Shown: positions 43,253 to 51,622 of the stretch, piece by piece
How the letters are laid out: every line of letters starts with the position of its first letter
How positions within the stretch are numbered: the first letter of the stretch is position 1
NCBI RefSeq assembly: GCF_019890675.1
Contig: NZ_JAIOAA010000008.1
Location: 1 to 64,000, forward strand
From: Micromonospora sp. PLK6-60
GTDB lineage: Bacteria > Actinomycetota > Actinomycetes > Mycobacteriales > Micromonosporaceae
Direction: 5' to 3'
DNA length: 64,000 nucleotides
Notes under the pieces: generated by a model
The model's input: the letters and a program-made list of their open reading frames with translations, nothing else
What the model was told of the DNA's origin: nothing
Databases searched by the model: none
Made by a program: the position numbers and the translations under genes

Positions 43253-44836
43253 ATGGGGGCGGTGTCGAGACTGCTGGATGGGCGTTACCAGGCCGAGGAG
43301 CTGCTGGGCAGTGGTGGCATGGCCGCCGTGTGGCGCGGGCGGGACCTGCGGCTGGACCGCCCGGTCGCGGTGAAGGTGCTCACCGGGGCCGGGCTCGACG
43401 AGCCGATGGCGCTGGAACGGTTCGACCGGGAGGCCCGGGCCGTGGCCCGGCTGGCCCACCCCAACATCGTCGCCGTGTACGACTTCGGCACCGACGACGG
43501 CGACCCGTACCTGGTCATGGAGCTGGTCGAGGGGCAGACCGTGTCGGCGCTGGTCATGGCCGCCCCGCTGCCGATCGGGCGGGCCCTGGCCATCGCCGAG
43601 CAGACCTGCGACGGTCTGGCCGCCGCGCACGCCGCCGGGGTGGTGCACCGCGACATCAAGCCCGGCAACCTGATCGTCACCCCCGCCGGCATCGTCAAGA
43701 TCTGCGACTTCGGCATCGCCCGGCTCTCCCGGGACGGGGAGAACACCCTCACCAACGCGGCCACCCGGCTCGGCACCAGCTCGTACATGTCCCCCGAGCA
43801 GGCGACCGGCGGCCCGGTCGACCCGCGCACCGACCTGTACGGCCTCGGCTGCACCCTCTACACCATGCTCGCCGGCACCCCACCGTTCGCCGGTGATCCG
43901 CTGCACGTGCTGCACCAGCACCTGCACGACCCGCCCACCCCGGTCCGCAGCCGGCGGCCCGAGGTGCCGCCGGCACTCGACGCCCTGCTCGCCGACCTGC
44001 TCGCGAAGGACCCGGCGGCCCGCCCGACGGACGCGGCCGAGGTCCGGGACCGGCTCGCCGCGATCCGGGCGGACCTGCCCGGCGACGAAGCGACGGACGG
44101 CCTGCCCGTGGCTGCGGACGGCCCGCCGCTGGCGGCGCTGGCCGGAGCGGTCGCCGCTGGCCCCGCCCGCCCGGATGGCGCGGGATCGGCGCCGGTGGCC
44201 GGTGCCGCACCCTGGCCCACCGACGGATCGAGGCCGAGCCTCGACCGGCCGACGGACGAGCCGCGCCGCCGCAGCCGCCGCCCGGCCGTGTTGCTGGCCG
44301 TGCTCGCCGGTGCGGTGGTGCTCGCGGTGGCCGGCGCGGCCCTGCTGCCCGACGACGAGCCCACCAGCCCGCCACCCGTCACGGCGGCGACCACGCCCGC
44401 CACCCGCCCCGCGCCGGTTCCCTCCAGCGCGGCGGCCAGCACGCCGCCCGCCCCCAGCCCGACCAGCGCCGCGCCCGCGCCGGCACCCCGGGCCAGCACC
44501 TCCACCCGGCCCGTCACCCGGAGCACCGCGCCGACCAGCGCCCCGGCGCGGACGACCAGCCCGCCGCCGCCCGCCGACCCGATCGTGGCGATCCGGCTGT
44601 CCATCCAGGAACAGGTGAACACCGGGCAGCTCAACCCGGACGCCGCGAAGGACCTGCACGCCAAGGTCGACGCCGTCGCCAAGAACCTCGCGGCGGACGA
44701 CCAGCGGCGGGCGAGGGACGAGATCAAGAAGCTCCGCGAGAAGCTGACCGGCCTGCGCAAGGACGGCCGGCTCAGCGAGGCCGGCTACCTCCGGCTGTCG
44801 AAGGACGTGGACCGGCTCGCCGCCCAGGTCGGCTGA
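43253..44836 (+). CDS. Eukaryotic-type Ser/Thr protein kinase, membrane-anchored
   Basis: The 527-aa protein has a Hanks kinase domain (about 11-275): GSGGMAAVWRG P-loop, VAVKVL with K41, HRDIKPGN (132-139, D134 catalytic), DFG (152-154), and GTSSYMSPEQ as activation segment end. A disordered linker, one transmembrane helix (about 344-365) and a Ser/Thr/Pro/Ala-rich stalk follow. The extracytoplasmic helical region of about 85 residues ends EIKKLREKLTGLRKDGRLSE, likely coiled coil, in place of PASTA repeats. The start ATG at 43253 has a weak site; a GTG nine bases later is possible. A terminator begins at its stop. Confidence 0.93.
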   Translation: MGAVSRLLDGRYQAEELLGSGGMAAVWRGRDLRLDRPVAVKVLTGAGLDEPMALERFDREARAVARLAHPNIVAVYDFGTDDGDPYLVMELVEGQTVSALVMAAPLPIGRALAIAEQTCDGLAAAHAAGVVHRDIKPGNLIVTPAGIVKICDFGIARLSRDGENTLTNAATRLGTSSYMSPEQATGGPVDPRTDLYGLGCTLYTMLAGTPPFAGDPLHVLHQHLHDPPTPVRSRRPEVPPALDALLADLLAKDPAARPTDAAEVRDRLAAIRADLPGDEATDGLPVAADGPPLAALAGAVAAGPARPDGAGSAPVAGAAPWPTDGSRPSLDRPTDEPRRRSRRPAVLLAVLAGAVVLAVAGAALLPDDEPTSPPPVTAATTPATRPAPVPSSAAASTPPAPSPTSAAPAPAPRASTSTRPVTRSTAPTSAPARTTSPPPPADPIVAIRLSIQEQVNTGQLNPDAAKDLHAKVDAVAKNLAADDQRRARDEIKKLREKLTGLRKDGRLSEAGYLRLSKDVDRLAAQVG

Positions 44837-44859
44837 CGGCCGGCTCCGCGCCGGCCGTC
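44835..44859 (+). terminator. Terminator after the kinase gene
   Basis: The perfect 10-bp arms GACGGCCGGC (44835-44844) and its inverse (44850-44859) enclose a 5-nt loop. The hairpin begins inside the kinase stop codon. The 19-bp tandem repeats follow it directly. Confidence 0.8.
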
Positions 44860-44861
44860 CC

Positions 44862-44937
44862 GGTCAGCGGCGATCGGGCCGGTCGGCGGCGATCGGGCCG
44901 GTCAACGGCGGTCAGGCCGGTCAGCGGCGGTCGCGGG
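44862..44937 (-). repeat. Four tandem 19-bp copies of a small gene's 3' end
   Basis: Units GGTCAGCGGCGATCGGGCC, GGTCGGCGGCGATCGGGCC, GGTCAACGGCGGTCAGGCC and GGTCAGCGGCGGTCGCGGG run at exact 19-bp spacing. The last unit (44919-44937) contains the stop codon (TCA, 44921-44923) and final arginine codons of the 37-aa minus-strand gene. Two of the downstream copies keep the stop. Confidence 0.88.
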
Positions 44938-45034
44938 AGCGGCGGCGGGACGCCCACACCCCGGCCCCCACCGCCAGCAGGGGCAGCAGCAGGCAGAGCA
45001 GGACGGACAGGTGCCACGGCTTGATCGCTCCCAT
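44921..45034 (-). CDS. 37-aa micro-membrane protein, TatA-like N-terminus
   Basis: The peptide is MGAIKPWHLSVLLCLLLPLL followed by AVGAGVWASRRRSRDRR. It is a single hydrophobic helix with an Arg-rich cytoplasmic end. The MGAxKPWHLxVL opening is the same as in actinobacterial TatA, but the amphipathic helix and tail of TatA are missing. Similar tiny proteins occur in related genomes without known function. It starts at ATG 45034 with a weak site. Its 3' end is amplified in tandem downstream. Confidence 0.65.
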   Translation of the reverse strand: MGAIKPWHLSVLLCLLLPLLAVGAGVWASRRRSRDRR

Positions 45035-45067
45035 GCCCGGCAGCCTAGAGACGCCCGTCAACACCGG

Positions 45068-45925
45068 TCAGCCGCGATCCGGATCGGCAAGGAAACCGGC
45101 CAGCCGATCCCGTCGCCGCCGCGCGAACCGGGCGGCCAGACGTGGCCCGAAGACCCAGCACAGCGCCGCCAGCAGGCAGCCCATCGTCACACCGCCGGCA
45201 AAGTACCCATCGGGGATCCGCTGCCCCCGCCAGCTCGGGTAGGTGGCCACCCACAGCACGATGGCGGGCAGGCTGATCAGCACCACCAGGCCCGGCACCA
45301 GCATCCACGGTGCCGTCACCAGGATCAGCCAGCGGAGGATCTTGCGACGGAACGGCTGGCGGTGCCGCCACCGCCGCTTCAGCCCGACCGGGTGATACGG
45401 GAAGAAGACTCCGAGCCAGGCGGAAACGCCCAGCGCCCCCAGGGGCACCACCGTGATCCACAGCGCGGTGAGGATCGCGGCCTGCGGACGCCTGTCGTGG
45501 GATCCCACCACGATCGCGATCACCGCCGCGAGCGGTGAGACCAGCAGCCACAGCACCAAATTCTTGGCCTGCTGCGAGTGGCGCAGCGCCCGCCGGTCGC
45601 CCAGCAGGCCGATGCTGCGTCGAGCGTCCGAGCCGAGAAGATTGGTCGCCGGCACGTCCGAGTACATCCACAACGAGAGGATCATCGGGTACGCCAGCGG
45701 CCCATGAAAGCTGAACAACAGGTTGGTCAGGCTCGGGGGCAGCAGGAACCAGGCGAGCGTCATCATGGTGCCGTTGGTCGCGACCACGATCGGGGTCTCG
45801 AACGGCCGGCGGAAGGCCCGGCGCAGTTCGGCGCGGAGCGCCTCGGACAGCCGCCCGGGACGGTCGGCCGCGTTCGCGGTCACCGGCCGCCCACCCGTCT
45901 CACCCTCGCCACCACGGCCACGCAT
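45068..45925 (-). CDS. Multi-pass membrane protein of unknown function
   Basis: The 285-aa protein has about six transmembrane segments (e.g. TMMTLAWFLLPPSLTNLLFS, VLWLLVSPLAAVIAIVVGS, LVTAPWMLVPGLVVLISLPA) and a basic loop HPVGLKRRWRHRQPFRRK. This looks like an ABC-2-type permease-like protein without its ATPase, but no family can be named firmly. The ATG at 45925 gives an odd Gly/Arg-rich leader; a GTG 14 codons later is a credible alternative start. It is divergent from the methyltransferase at 45991. Confidence 0.65.
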   Translation of the reverse strand: MRGRGGEGETGGRPVTANAADRPGRLSEALRAELRRAFRRPFETPIVVATNGTMMTLAWFLLPPSLTNLLFSFHGPLAYPMILSLWMYSDVPATNLLGSDARRSIGLLGDRRALRHSQQAKNLVLWLLVSPLAAVIAIVVGSHDRRPQAAILTALWITVVPLGALGVSAWLGVFFPYHPVGLKRRWRHRQPFRRKILRWLILVTAPWMLVPGLVVLISLPAIVLWVATYPSWRGQRIPDGYFAGGVTMGCLLAALCWVFGPRLAARFARRRRDRLAGFLADPDRG

Positions 45926-45990
45926 ACCCGCTCGACGGCCTACCGCACCTGAAACCCACGGGGCCGGCTGCGCGGCATAGCCTGGACGTC

Positions 45991-46629
45991 GTGAGCGACT
46001 GGCTGACGGACACCCGCACCTCGTACGACACGGTCGCGGTCAGCTACGCCGAGCTGGTGCGCGACCTGTTGGCCGAATCGCCGTACGAGCGGGCGGCGTT
46101 GGCCCTGTTCGCCGACTTCGTACACGCCGCCGGCGGCGGACCCGTCGCGGACGTCGGCTGCGGATCGGGGCGCGTCACCGCCCACCTGCACGGGCTCGGC
46201 GTGAACGCCTTCGGCATCGATCTCTCACCCCGGATGATCGAGGTGGCCCGGCGCGACCACCCCGGCCTGCGGTTCCAGGTGGGCTCCATGACCGACCTCG
46301 CGCTGGCGGCGGGCTCGGTCGCCGGCCTGGTCGCCTGGTACTCGCTGATCCACGTCCCCGACGATCAGGTGGGCGCGGTCCTCGCGCAGTTCCGGCGGGT
46401 GACCCGGCCCGGTGGCCCGCTGCTGCTCGGCTTCCACGTCGGCGACGAGTCACGGCTCAAGACGGAGGGCTACGGCGGCCACCCGATGAAGGTATACGTC
46501 CACCGGCGCCAACCCGCCCGGGTGGCGGCCTGGCTGCGCGACGCCGGCTTCACGGTCGAGGCCCAGTTGACGGTCACCTCGGCCGAGAGCTCGCTCGGCG
46601 GGATCATCTTCGCGCGCCGCGGCGCATGA
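45991..46629 (+). CDS. Class I SAM-dependent methyltransferase
   Basis: The 212-aa protein has motif I VADVGCGSGRVTAHLHGLG, GIDLSPRMIEVARRDHP (acidic beta-2), and AGLVAWYSLIHVPDDQV in motif IV position. A TRPGGPLLLGFHVG strand follows. The WYSLIH sequence marks a subgroup also represented by the protein at 46876-47505, so the two are paralogues separated by one small gene. The start is GTG. The substrate is unknown. Confidence 0.87.
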   Translation: MSDWLTDTRTSYDTVAVSYAELVRDLLAESPYERAALALFADFVHAAGGGPVADVGCGSGRVTAHLHGLGVNAFGIDLSPRMIEVARRDHPGLRFQVGSMTDLALAAGSVAGLVAWYSLIHVPDDQVGAVLAQFRRVTRPGGPLLLGFHVGDESRLKTEGYGGHPMKVYVHRRQPARVAAWLRDAGFTVEAQLTVTSAESSLGGIIFARRGA

Positions 46630-46672
46630 CCGGGACGGCCGGCGCTGGCGGGCATGCCGTAGCGTCGATGAC

Positions 46673-46879
46673 ATGACGACGGCAGTGGTTTCTCTCGTGG
46701 CGTTCGTGCTGATCCTGGTCGCGGTTGTCGTCGTCGTTGCCCGGCGGGACCGCAACCGGCTCTCCTCGGCCGAGGATCCGACCGCGATCCGGCAGGCCGG
46801 CGCCGACCAGCACCGGCACGAGGCGGAGCGGCACTTCGCGTCGGGCCTGGCCGAGCGCCAGCACACGCCCAACCCGTGA
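46673..46879 (+). CDS. Small single-pass membrane protein
   Basis: The 68-aa protein has an N-terminal transmembrane helix (VVSLVAFVLILVAVVVVVAR) followed by a charged, His-rich tail (DQHRHEAERHFASGLAERQH). No family is recognised. Its TGA overlaps the GTG of the next methyltransferase gene (GTGA), so the two are translationally coupled. Confidence 0.65.
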   Translation: MTTAVVSLVAFVLILVAVVVVVARRDRNRLSSAEDPTAIRQAGADQHRHEAERHFASGLAERQHTPNP

Positions 46880-47505
46880 GCGGGCCGCACCGTCGCACGA
46901 TGCACCTGGAGCAGGTCCGGCAGGCGTACGCCGCCGTCGCGGATCTCTACATCGAGTTGTTCGGCACGAGTCAGCAGTCCCACGTCGACGACCTCGCCTT
47001 CATCGGGCGTCACCTGTCGGGCCGGCCCGGCACGGTGCTCGATGTGGGCTGCGGGCCCGGCCACCTCACCGCACACCTCCGCTCGCTCGGCGCCGACGCG
47101 GTGGGAATCGATCTCGTACCCGAGTTCATCGCCCACGCCGTGGCCAGCCACCCGACCGGCATCTACCGGCTCGGGTCGATGGACACCCTCGACGTCGCGG
47201 ACCACTCGGTCGCCGGCATCCTGGCCTGGTACTCGTTGATCCACCGGCCACCGCACGAGCTCGACGGCATCCTGGCCGAGTTTCGGCGGACGATGAGCCC
47301 GGCCGGGACCCTGGTGATCGGGTTCTTCGACGGTGACGAGATCGACGCCTTCGACCACAAGGTCGTGACGGCCTACCGCTGGCCGGCTGACGTGCTCTCG
47401 AACCGGCTGGCCCGAGCGGGCTTCACCGAGGTCGAGCGCCTCCAGCGGCCCGGTGACGACACTCAGCGGGCGCAGGCCGCGATCGCGGCACGCCTGTCGA
47501 TCTGA
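46876..47505 (+). CDS. Class I SAM-dependent methyltransferase
   Basis: The 209-aa protein has motif I VLDVGCGPGHLTAHLRSLGA, GIDLVPEFIAHAVASHP, and GILAWYSLIHRPPHELDGIL. It is clearly related to the 45991-46629 protein (same WYSLIH box and GF(H/F).GD ending), so it is probably a tandem duplication split by the small membrane protein. The start is GTG overlapping the previous stop; an ATG eight codons in is an alternative. The substrate is unknown. Confidence 0.87.
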   Translation: MSGPHRRTMHLEQVRQAYAAVADLYIELFGTSQQSHVDDLAFIGRHLSGRPGTVLDVGCGPGHLTAHLRSLGADAVGIDLVPEFIAHAVASHPTGIYRLGSMDTLDVADHSVAGILAWYSLIHRPPHELDGILAEFRRTMSPAGTLVIGFFDGDEIDAFDHKVVTAYRWPADVLSNRLARAGFTEVERLQRPGDDTQRAQAAIAARLSI

Positions 47506-47591
47506 GCCGGCTGCCCCGATGCGCACGGCAGATCGACCCTGTCGCCGATTATCCAATCGACCCGGGTTCGGATCCGCGACACAATCCCCCG

Positions 47592-48137
47592 ATGTCCGAA
47601 CCTCCGCTCGGCCTCCTGCGCTGGCAGTTCGACCTGACGTGGTCGCTGTTCGAATACCATCTCGAACGACTCGAACCCGCGGACTTCCTCTGGGAGCCGG
47701 CCACCCACTGTTGGTCGGTACGGCGCGGCGCTGACGGCAGTTGGACCCCGGACTGGGCCGACACCGAACCCGACCCGGTCCCGGTGCCGACGATCGGCTG
47801 GTTGACCTGGCACATCGGCTGGTGGTGGACCGTGACGACGGATCATCTACGGAAGCAACCAGCACCGCAGCGCACGGACGTTCGATGGCCGGGCGCCGGT
47901 GAACCGGCGGTCGCCTGGCTGCGTCATCTGCGCACCGAGTGGCGGGGACTCCTCGACAGCCTCACCGACGCCGACCTCGGCGGCACCGCACCGTTCCCGT
48001 GGCAGGGCGAGACCGGATACACAGTCACGCACACGATCGGCTGGGTCAACGCCGAGCTGATGAAGAACGCAGCGGAGATCGGTCAGCTCCGGCTGCTGCG
48101 TGCGTCGCGGACCGGGCCTGGTCGCCAGACGCTCTGA
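47592..48137 (+). CDS. DinB-like four-helix protein
   Basis: The 181-aa protein has the DinB/YfiT signature: LLRWQFDLTWSLFEYHLERL at the start, FLWEPATHCWSVRR, TIGWLTWHIGWWWTVT with the first metal His, and GYTVTHTIGWVNAELMKNAA with further His residues. Some members are metal-dependent thiol (mycothiol or bacillithiol) transferases; others are of unknown function. The three His pattern (H..H..H) for metal binding is plausible here. The start is ATG. Confidence 0.85.
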   Translation: MSEPPLGLLRWQFDLTWSLFEYHLERLEPADFLWEPATHCWSVRRGADGSWTPDWADTEPDPVPVPTIGWLTWHIGWWWTVTTDHLRKQPAPQRTDVRWPGAGEPAVAWLRHLRTEWRGLLDSLTDADLGGTAPFPWQGETGYTVTHTIGWVNAELMKNAAEIGQLRLLRASRTGPGRQTL

Positions 48138-48181
48138 CGGCGGCCACCGGAAGCAGAACACCTACGCTAGGTTGATGAGCC

Positions 48182-48826
48182 ATGCCAGGCTCGATCAGTC
48201 ACCTGTGGACGCAGATCGTCCACTGGTTGCGGGAGAACGCGCCGCGCACCGTGGAAAGACTCAACCCTCCCGCGGACGAACGGGCGCTGGCCGGACTCGC
48301 CTCGGAGTGGGGCATCGAACTGCCACCTGACCTGGTGGAACTCCTCCGGCACTGCAACGGTTCCGACCCCGCACAGGGCGTCACCGGCATAATCCTGCTC
48401 CCACCGGGCTACCACCTGATGGACAGCTCGTGGATCGGTCGTGACACCCGGCAGAGAGCCGCGATCTGGGGCGATGACTGGCACCCGACCTGGCTCGCGA
48501 TCGGAAGCGATCTGTGCGGTGGCTGCCTCGTCCTCGATACCCAGCCGCAGCCGCCGTACGGTCGGGTATTCGAGTTCGACAAGGTCGAAGGGCCCTTCGG
48601 CTCGGCGTGGGACAGCCTGGCCGACCTGCTCAGCGAGATGCTGGCTTTACTGGAAGGACAAAACCTCCGCCTGGCCCACCGAATACCCCACGACTATCCC
48701 CGCCCGCCGGATCCGTTGCGGCCCATTGTCCGCGACGGAGAATTGGAGTGGGAGCGCGGCAGAGGCGACTGGACAGCGGGGTCACACCCGCGCGCCCGAC
48801 CACCTGCCGGAAGCTGTGCCGGATGA
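48182..48826 (+). CDS. SMI1/KNR4 family protein
   Basis: The 214-aa protein has the SUKH/SMI1-KNR4 fold: LAGLASEWGIELPPDLVELL (the classical ELPxxLxxLL opening), CNGSDP, the W-rich core WGDDWHPTWLAIGSDLCGGC, and LVLDTQPQ. Bacterial SUKH proteins are often immunity proteins against polymorphic toxins, but no toxin gene is beside it. The C-terminal 40 residues look unrelated and may be read-through. The start is ATG at 48182. Confidence 0.85.
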   Translation: MPGSISHLWTQIVHWLRENAPRTVERLNPPADERALAGLASEWGIELPPDLVELLRHCNGSDPAQGVTGIILLPPGYHLMDSSWIGRDTRQRAAIWGDDWHPTWLAIGSDLCGGCLVLDTQPQPPYGRVFEFDKVEGPFGSAWDSLADLLSEMLALLEGQNLRLAHRIPHDYPRPPDPLRPIVRDGELEWERGRGDWTAGSHPRARPPAGSCAG

Positions 48827-48878
48827 CTGACTCCGGCTCGCTGCCGGCGCCGCCGCGCACGGCTGGCACGATTGACGC

Positions 48879-49286
48879 ATGGACGGAGCGGACCCGCAAC
48901 CAGGTCAGCCAGCCGCAGCCCCCAGCGACCTGGTCACGGTCGACCTCACCGAAGCGGAACGCCACCTACTCGCCCGAGGGCTCGCCGAGTGGGGCGGGCC
49001 GGCTCACTGCACGGAAGCGTTGGCGGTCGCCATGGGCTTCGCGGGAGTTGCGGATCTGCATGCCCAGGCCGGCCGGCTGGCCGCGTCGATTCGCGCCGAA
49101 GCTCCGCTCAGCCGTCATGACTGGCGACGGGTCCTGATTGCCACCGAGGTGGTCTTCGCCAGCGACATTTTCGGATCCGGTCATGACTGGGAGACGACGA
49201 CCGGCCTGACGGACGAAGAGACGATTCGTCTCCTTCGGGCCGTTCAGCGGGAACTGGCACGCTCGGCGAACGTGCACAACCTGTGA
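48879..49286 (+). CDS. Hypothetical protein
   Basis: The 135-aa mostly helical protein has a disordered first 18 residues. LVTVDLTEAERHLLARGLAE and SRHDWRRVLIATEVVFASDI follow, then SGHDWETTTGLTDEETIRLL, an amphipathic end. No family could be recognised. It follows the SMI1/KNR4 gene and could be another immunity-type or accessory protein. A 20-bp integrase-end-like repeat begins 49 bp after its stop. Confidence 0.6.
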   Translation: MDGADPQPGQPAAAPSDLVTVDLTEAERHLLARGLAEWGGPAHCTEALAVAMGFAGVADLHAQAGRLAASIRAEAPLSRHDWRRVLIATEVVFASDIFGSGHDWETTTGLTDEETIRLLRAVQRELARSANVHNL

Positions 49287-49383
49287 GGTTCCACCGTCGT
49301 CGCCTGTGACTCCTGCCCGTCGGCCGGCATGGCGCTACGGATGGCTGTACGGCCACCGCCTGACCAGTCCCTAGAGTGGCCGC

Positions 49384-49785
49384 ATGTGGAGTCCGCTCGA
49401 CCTCGTCGCCGACACCATCGGCGACGCGCTCGGCACCTGGCTGGGCCGACTGTTCAGGGCAAGTGACGGCGAACGGTATGTGGCCGCAGCGTACCGGGAC
49501 CGCTCCAGGCGAGGCCTCGGTGGGCGGTGGCGGCATGGTCACCTCCGCAGGACAGCAACTGGCCTCGAATGGGTTCCTGATCGTTTGCGTTCGATACGAC
49601 GAACGCCCGTAGCTCTGACGGACATCCGAATCGTGGGTGAGCGAGACTTGACGCTGTGGGAGCATCTGCCCCTCAGCCCAGATTTGAAAGTCCTCCGCTG
49701 CCAGACGAGGAACGGCCCGGTCGAGTTGGCGGCGGGCACAGCTGACGTGCAGTTCGTCCGTGCCATCCCCAATCAACGGCGCTGA
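49384..49785 (+). CDS. Hypothetical protein, DUF2550-like
   Basis: The 133-aa protein has a middle part RRGLGGRWRHGHLRRTATGL followed by EWVPDRLRSIRRTP. That pattern resembles the PH-like DUF2550 domain of mycobacterial Rv1312 (W-R-H-G then L-E-W). The resemblance is short and should be tested. The N-terminus is amphipathic (LVADTIGDALGTWLGRLF). The start is ATG 30 bp after the first integrase-end repeat. Confidence 0.5.
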   Translation: MWSPLDLVADTIGDALGTWLGRLFRASDGERYVAAAYRDRSRRGLGGRWRHGHLRRTATGLEWVPDRLRSIRRTPVALTDIRIVGERDLTLWEHLPLSPDLKVLRCQTRNGPVELAAGTADVQFVRAIPNQRR

Positions 49786-49915
49786 TAAGAAGACCGTCGC
49801 CGTCACCGATCCCCCCGACGTCCCGTGAAACGGGCGGCGGCCACCCGCCACCGCCGGTGCCGGGCCGCCACGCCCGTAGCGATCGGATCGCGGCAGAGAC
49901 GTCTGCGCGTCCCCT

Positions 49916-50410
49916 GTGGTTGGAGTCGGCTTGTCCTATCCCTGTGCTCTTATCCCGGCATGCACGAGGGTCGTCACAGGCGCACTCGTTGAGGACGGCG
50001 CGGTCCTGCTGGTGCACCGCAGCCCGACCCGCCTGGCATACCCAGATCTCTGGGATCTGCCCGGCGGGCATGTCGAAGCGGACGAGTCGGAACTACAAGC
50101 CCTCGCACGTGAGATGCACGAGGAGCTCGGCGTTCAGATTGTGGCGGAGTCCTCTGCACGGTTGGGCGACTTGCATGCCGGCAGTGGTGAGGACGCCGTT
50201 CACATAGGCGTATGGCGAATCGGAGACTGGGTTGGCTCGCCGACCAACCGTGCACCTGACGAGCATGACGACATCGCATGGGTCGGGATCATCGAGCTGG
50301 GCGGCCTTCCCCTCGTGCACGGCGACCTGGCGGCACTGGTTCGCTCGCTACCTGAGCCGGAGCGCGCCCGCAGGGACTCGGATGTCACCCACCGCGACCA
50401 GGACGACTGA
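49916..50410 (+). CDS. NUDIX hydrolase
   Basis: The roughly 164-aa protein has a complete Nudix box in GGHVEADESELQALAREMHE followed by ELG (pattern Gx5Ex7REUxEExGU satisfied). RVVTGALVEDGAVLLVHRSP stands before it and a typical beta-grasp end DDIAWVGIIELGGLPL after it. It hydrolyses a nucleoside diphosphate linked to another moiety, which could be a mutagenic nucleotide. The GTG at 49916 gives the longest frame; a TTG six codons later is equally possible. Confidence 0.85.
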   Translation: MVGVGLSYPCALIPACTRVVTGALVEDGAVLLVHRSPTRLAYPDLWDLPGGHVEADESELQALAREMHEELGVQIVAESSARLGDLHAGSGEDAVHIGVWRIGDWVGSPTNRAPDEHDDIAWVGIIELGGLPLVHGDLAALVRSLPEPERARRDSDVTHRDQDD

Positions 50411-50518
50411 GGAGCCAGGTTCGGCAGGTATCGCGCTCGCCACTGGTGTTCGCCAGCCGGCTTGTCGGTACGGATGGCTGTACAGCCGAGCCGGCGACTC
50501 AGCACCCGAGCGCCAGAG

Positions 50519-51292
50519 TCAGGCTTCGGCGATCACGAGGTAGAACGTGAAGCCCGCGACGACAGGCCCACTCGCCAGACGGTCTACCCACGCCTCTGCT
50601 TTCGTCTCAGCCAGCTGACCCGCCTGCACGGCACGAGCGGCGTTTCGACGGAATCCGAGCATCTGGTCTGCTGTGTCGAAGTCCCGAAACATCACGGCGA
50701 TGGGATCGACCGATCGCACCCGCAGGCCCGCCTGACCGCACAGGCGCACCAGCTCGCGACCGATCGTCGCGTTGCGAACCCGGCCTGCCACGAAGTCCGC
50801 GAATCGCCGGCTGGTCTCGAGGTCTTCGTCTGCGACAGCAAGCGTGTCCCAATCCGGCTCCGCCATGCCAAACAGCCCGCCTGGTCGTAGTACTCGACGA
50901 ACCTCAGCTATCGCCTTCGCCGGGTCAAGGACGTGCTGCAGCATCCTGTCCGCCCTCGCCCGGTCCACGCTCCCGTCAGCCACAGGAAGCTCATGGATGT
51001 CGCCCGCGCGGAGCTCGACATTCGGCCGATCGGCATAACGGCGACGAGCCTCGTCCAACATCCGAGGGTCGTAGTCGACACCGATCACCCTGCCACCGGC
51101 ACCAACTGCGTCAGCCACACGCCCAAGGTCCGTCCCCGGGCCACAGCCGATATCGACTACCTCCTGATTGGCCCCGACATCGAGAGCGGCGAGAAAGCGC
51201 TGCTTGTAGTCCATTCCCACCGCCGTGCCGGCTGCCTTGTCCATGTACTCAATCTGATCCGGTGCGGCCGTTGCCGCCGCGAGCTGAGTCAT
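50519..51292 (-). CDS. Class I SAM-dependent methyltransferase
   Basis: The 257-aa protein has motif I VVDIGCGPGTDLGRVADAVG, GRVIGVDYDPRMLDEARRRY, RADRMLQHVLDPAKAIAEVR and VLRPGGLFGMAEPDWDTLAV. The UbiE-like EPDW motif is usual in small-molecule methyltransferases of Streptomyces and Micromonospora. It is the only minus-strand gene among the integrase-end repeats except the PPOX gene. The start is ATG at 51292. The substrate is unknown. Confidence 0.87.
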   Translation of the reverse strand: MTQLAAATAAPDQIEYMDKAAGTAVGMDYKQRFLAALDVGANQEVVDIGCGPGTDLGRVADAVGAGGRVIGVDYDPRMLDEARRRYADRPNVELRAGDIHELPVADGSVDRARADRMLQHVLDPAKAIAEVRRVLRPGGLFGMAEPDWDTLAVADEDLETSRRFADFVAGRVRNATIGRELVRLCGQAGLRVRSVDPIAVMFRDFDTADQMLGFRRNAARAVQAGQLAETKAEAWVDRLASGPVVAGFTFYLVIAEA

Positions 51293-51330
51293 CGATCAAC
51301 CTAAGCACAACAGTCTCCGTAGTAGGTGAC

Positions 51331-51543
51331 CGCCTTCTGCTCGGGCACTCGACGATTCGGATGACGGCCGACACCTACGGGCACGTCCTGCCGGCGCGGT
51401 CTCGTCAGGCTGCCTCGGCCATAGATCGCGCGACCTGTCGGCGGGTGTCGATGACGGTCGTTGACCTGCACCGCGAATCGGCCGGTGCCGCCCTCTCCCG
51501 GCGCCGTCGACCACCTTGGCTGTACTGCTGGCTGTACGGCCAT
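51331..51543 (+). pseudogene. Tyrosine recombinase (integrase) 3' fragment
   Basis: The frame from 51331 reads RLLLGHSTIRMTADTYGHVL then PARSRQAASAIDRA, which is the end of a tyrosine recombinase catalytic domain. It has the GHS motif and the nucleophilic Tyr in TADTYGHV. The Arg-His-x-x-Arg part upstream is absent, and downstream a frame change is needed to reach LAVLLAVRP and the stop at 51543. It is a remnant only. Confidence 0.75.
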
Positions 51544-51622
51544 AAGCCTCTGAGGCCTGGTTGGCTGTGTGCCAGTGGCCGTTCCGAACCGCGCACCGCC
51601 CGAGGTAGGGCACGATGTCCCG

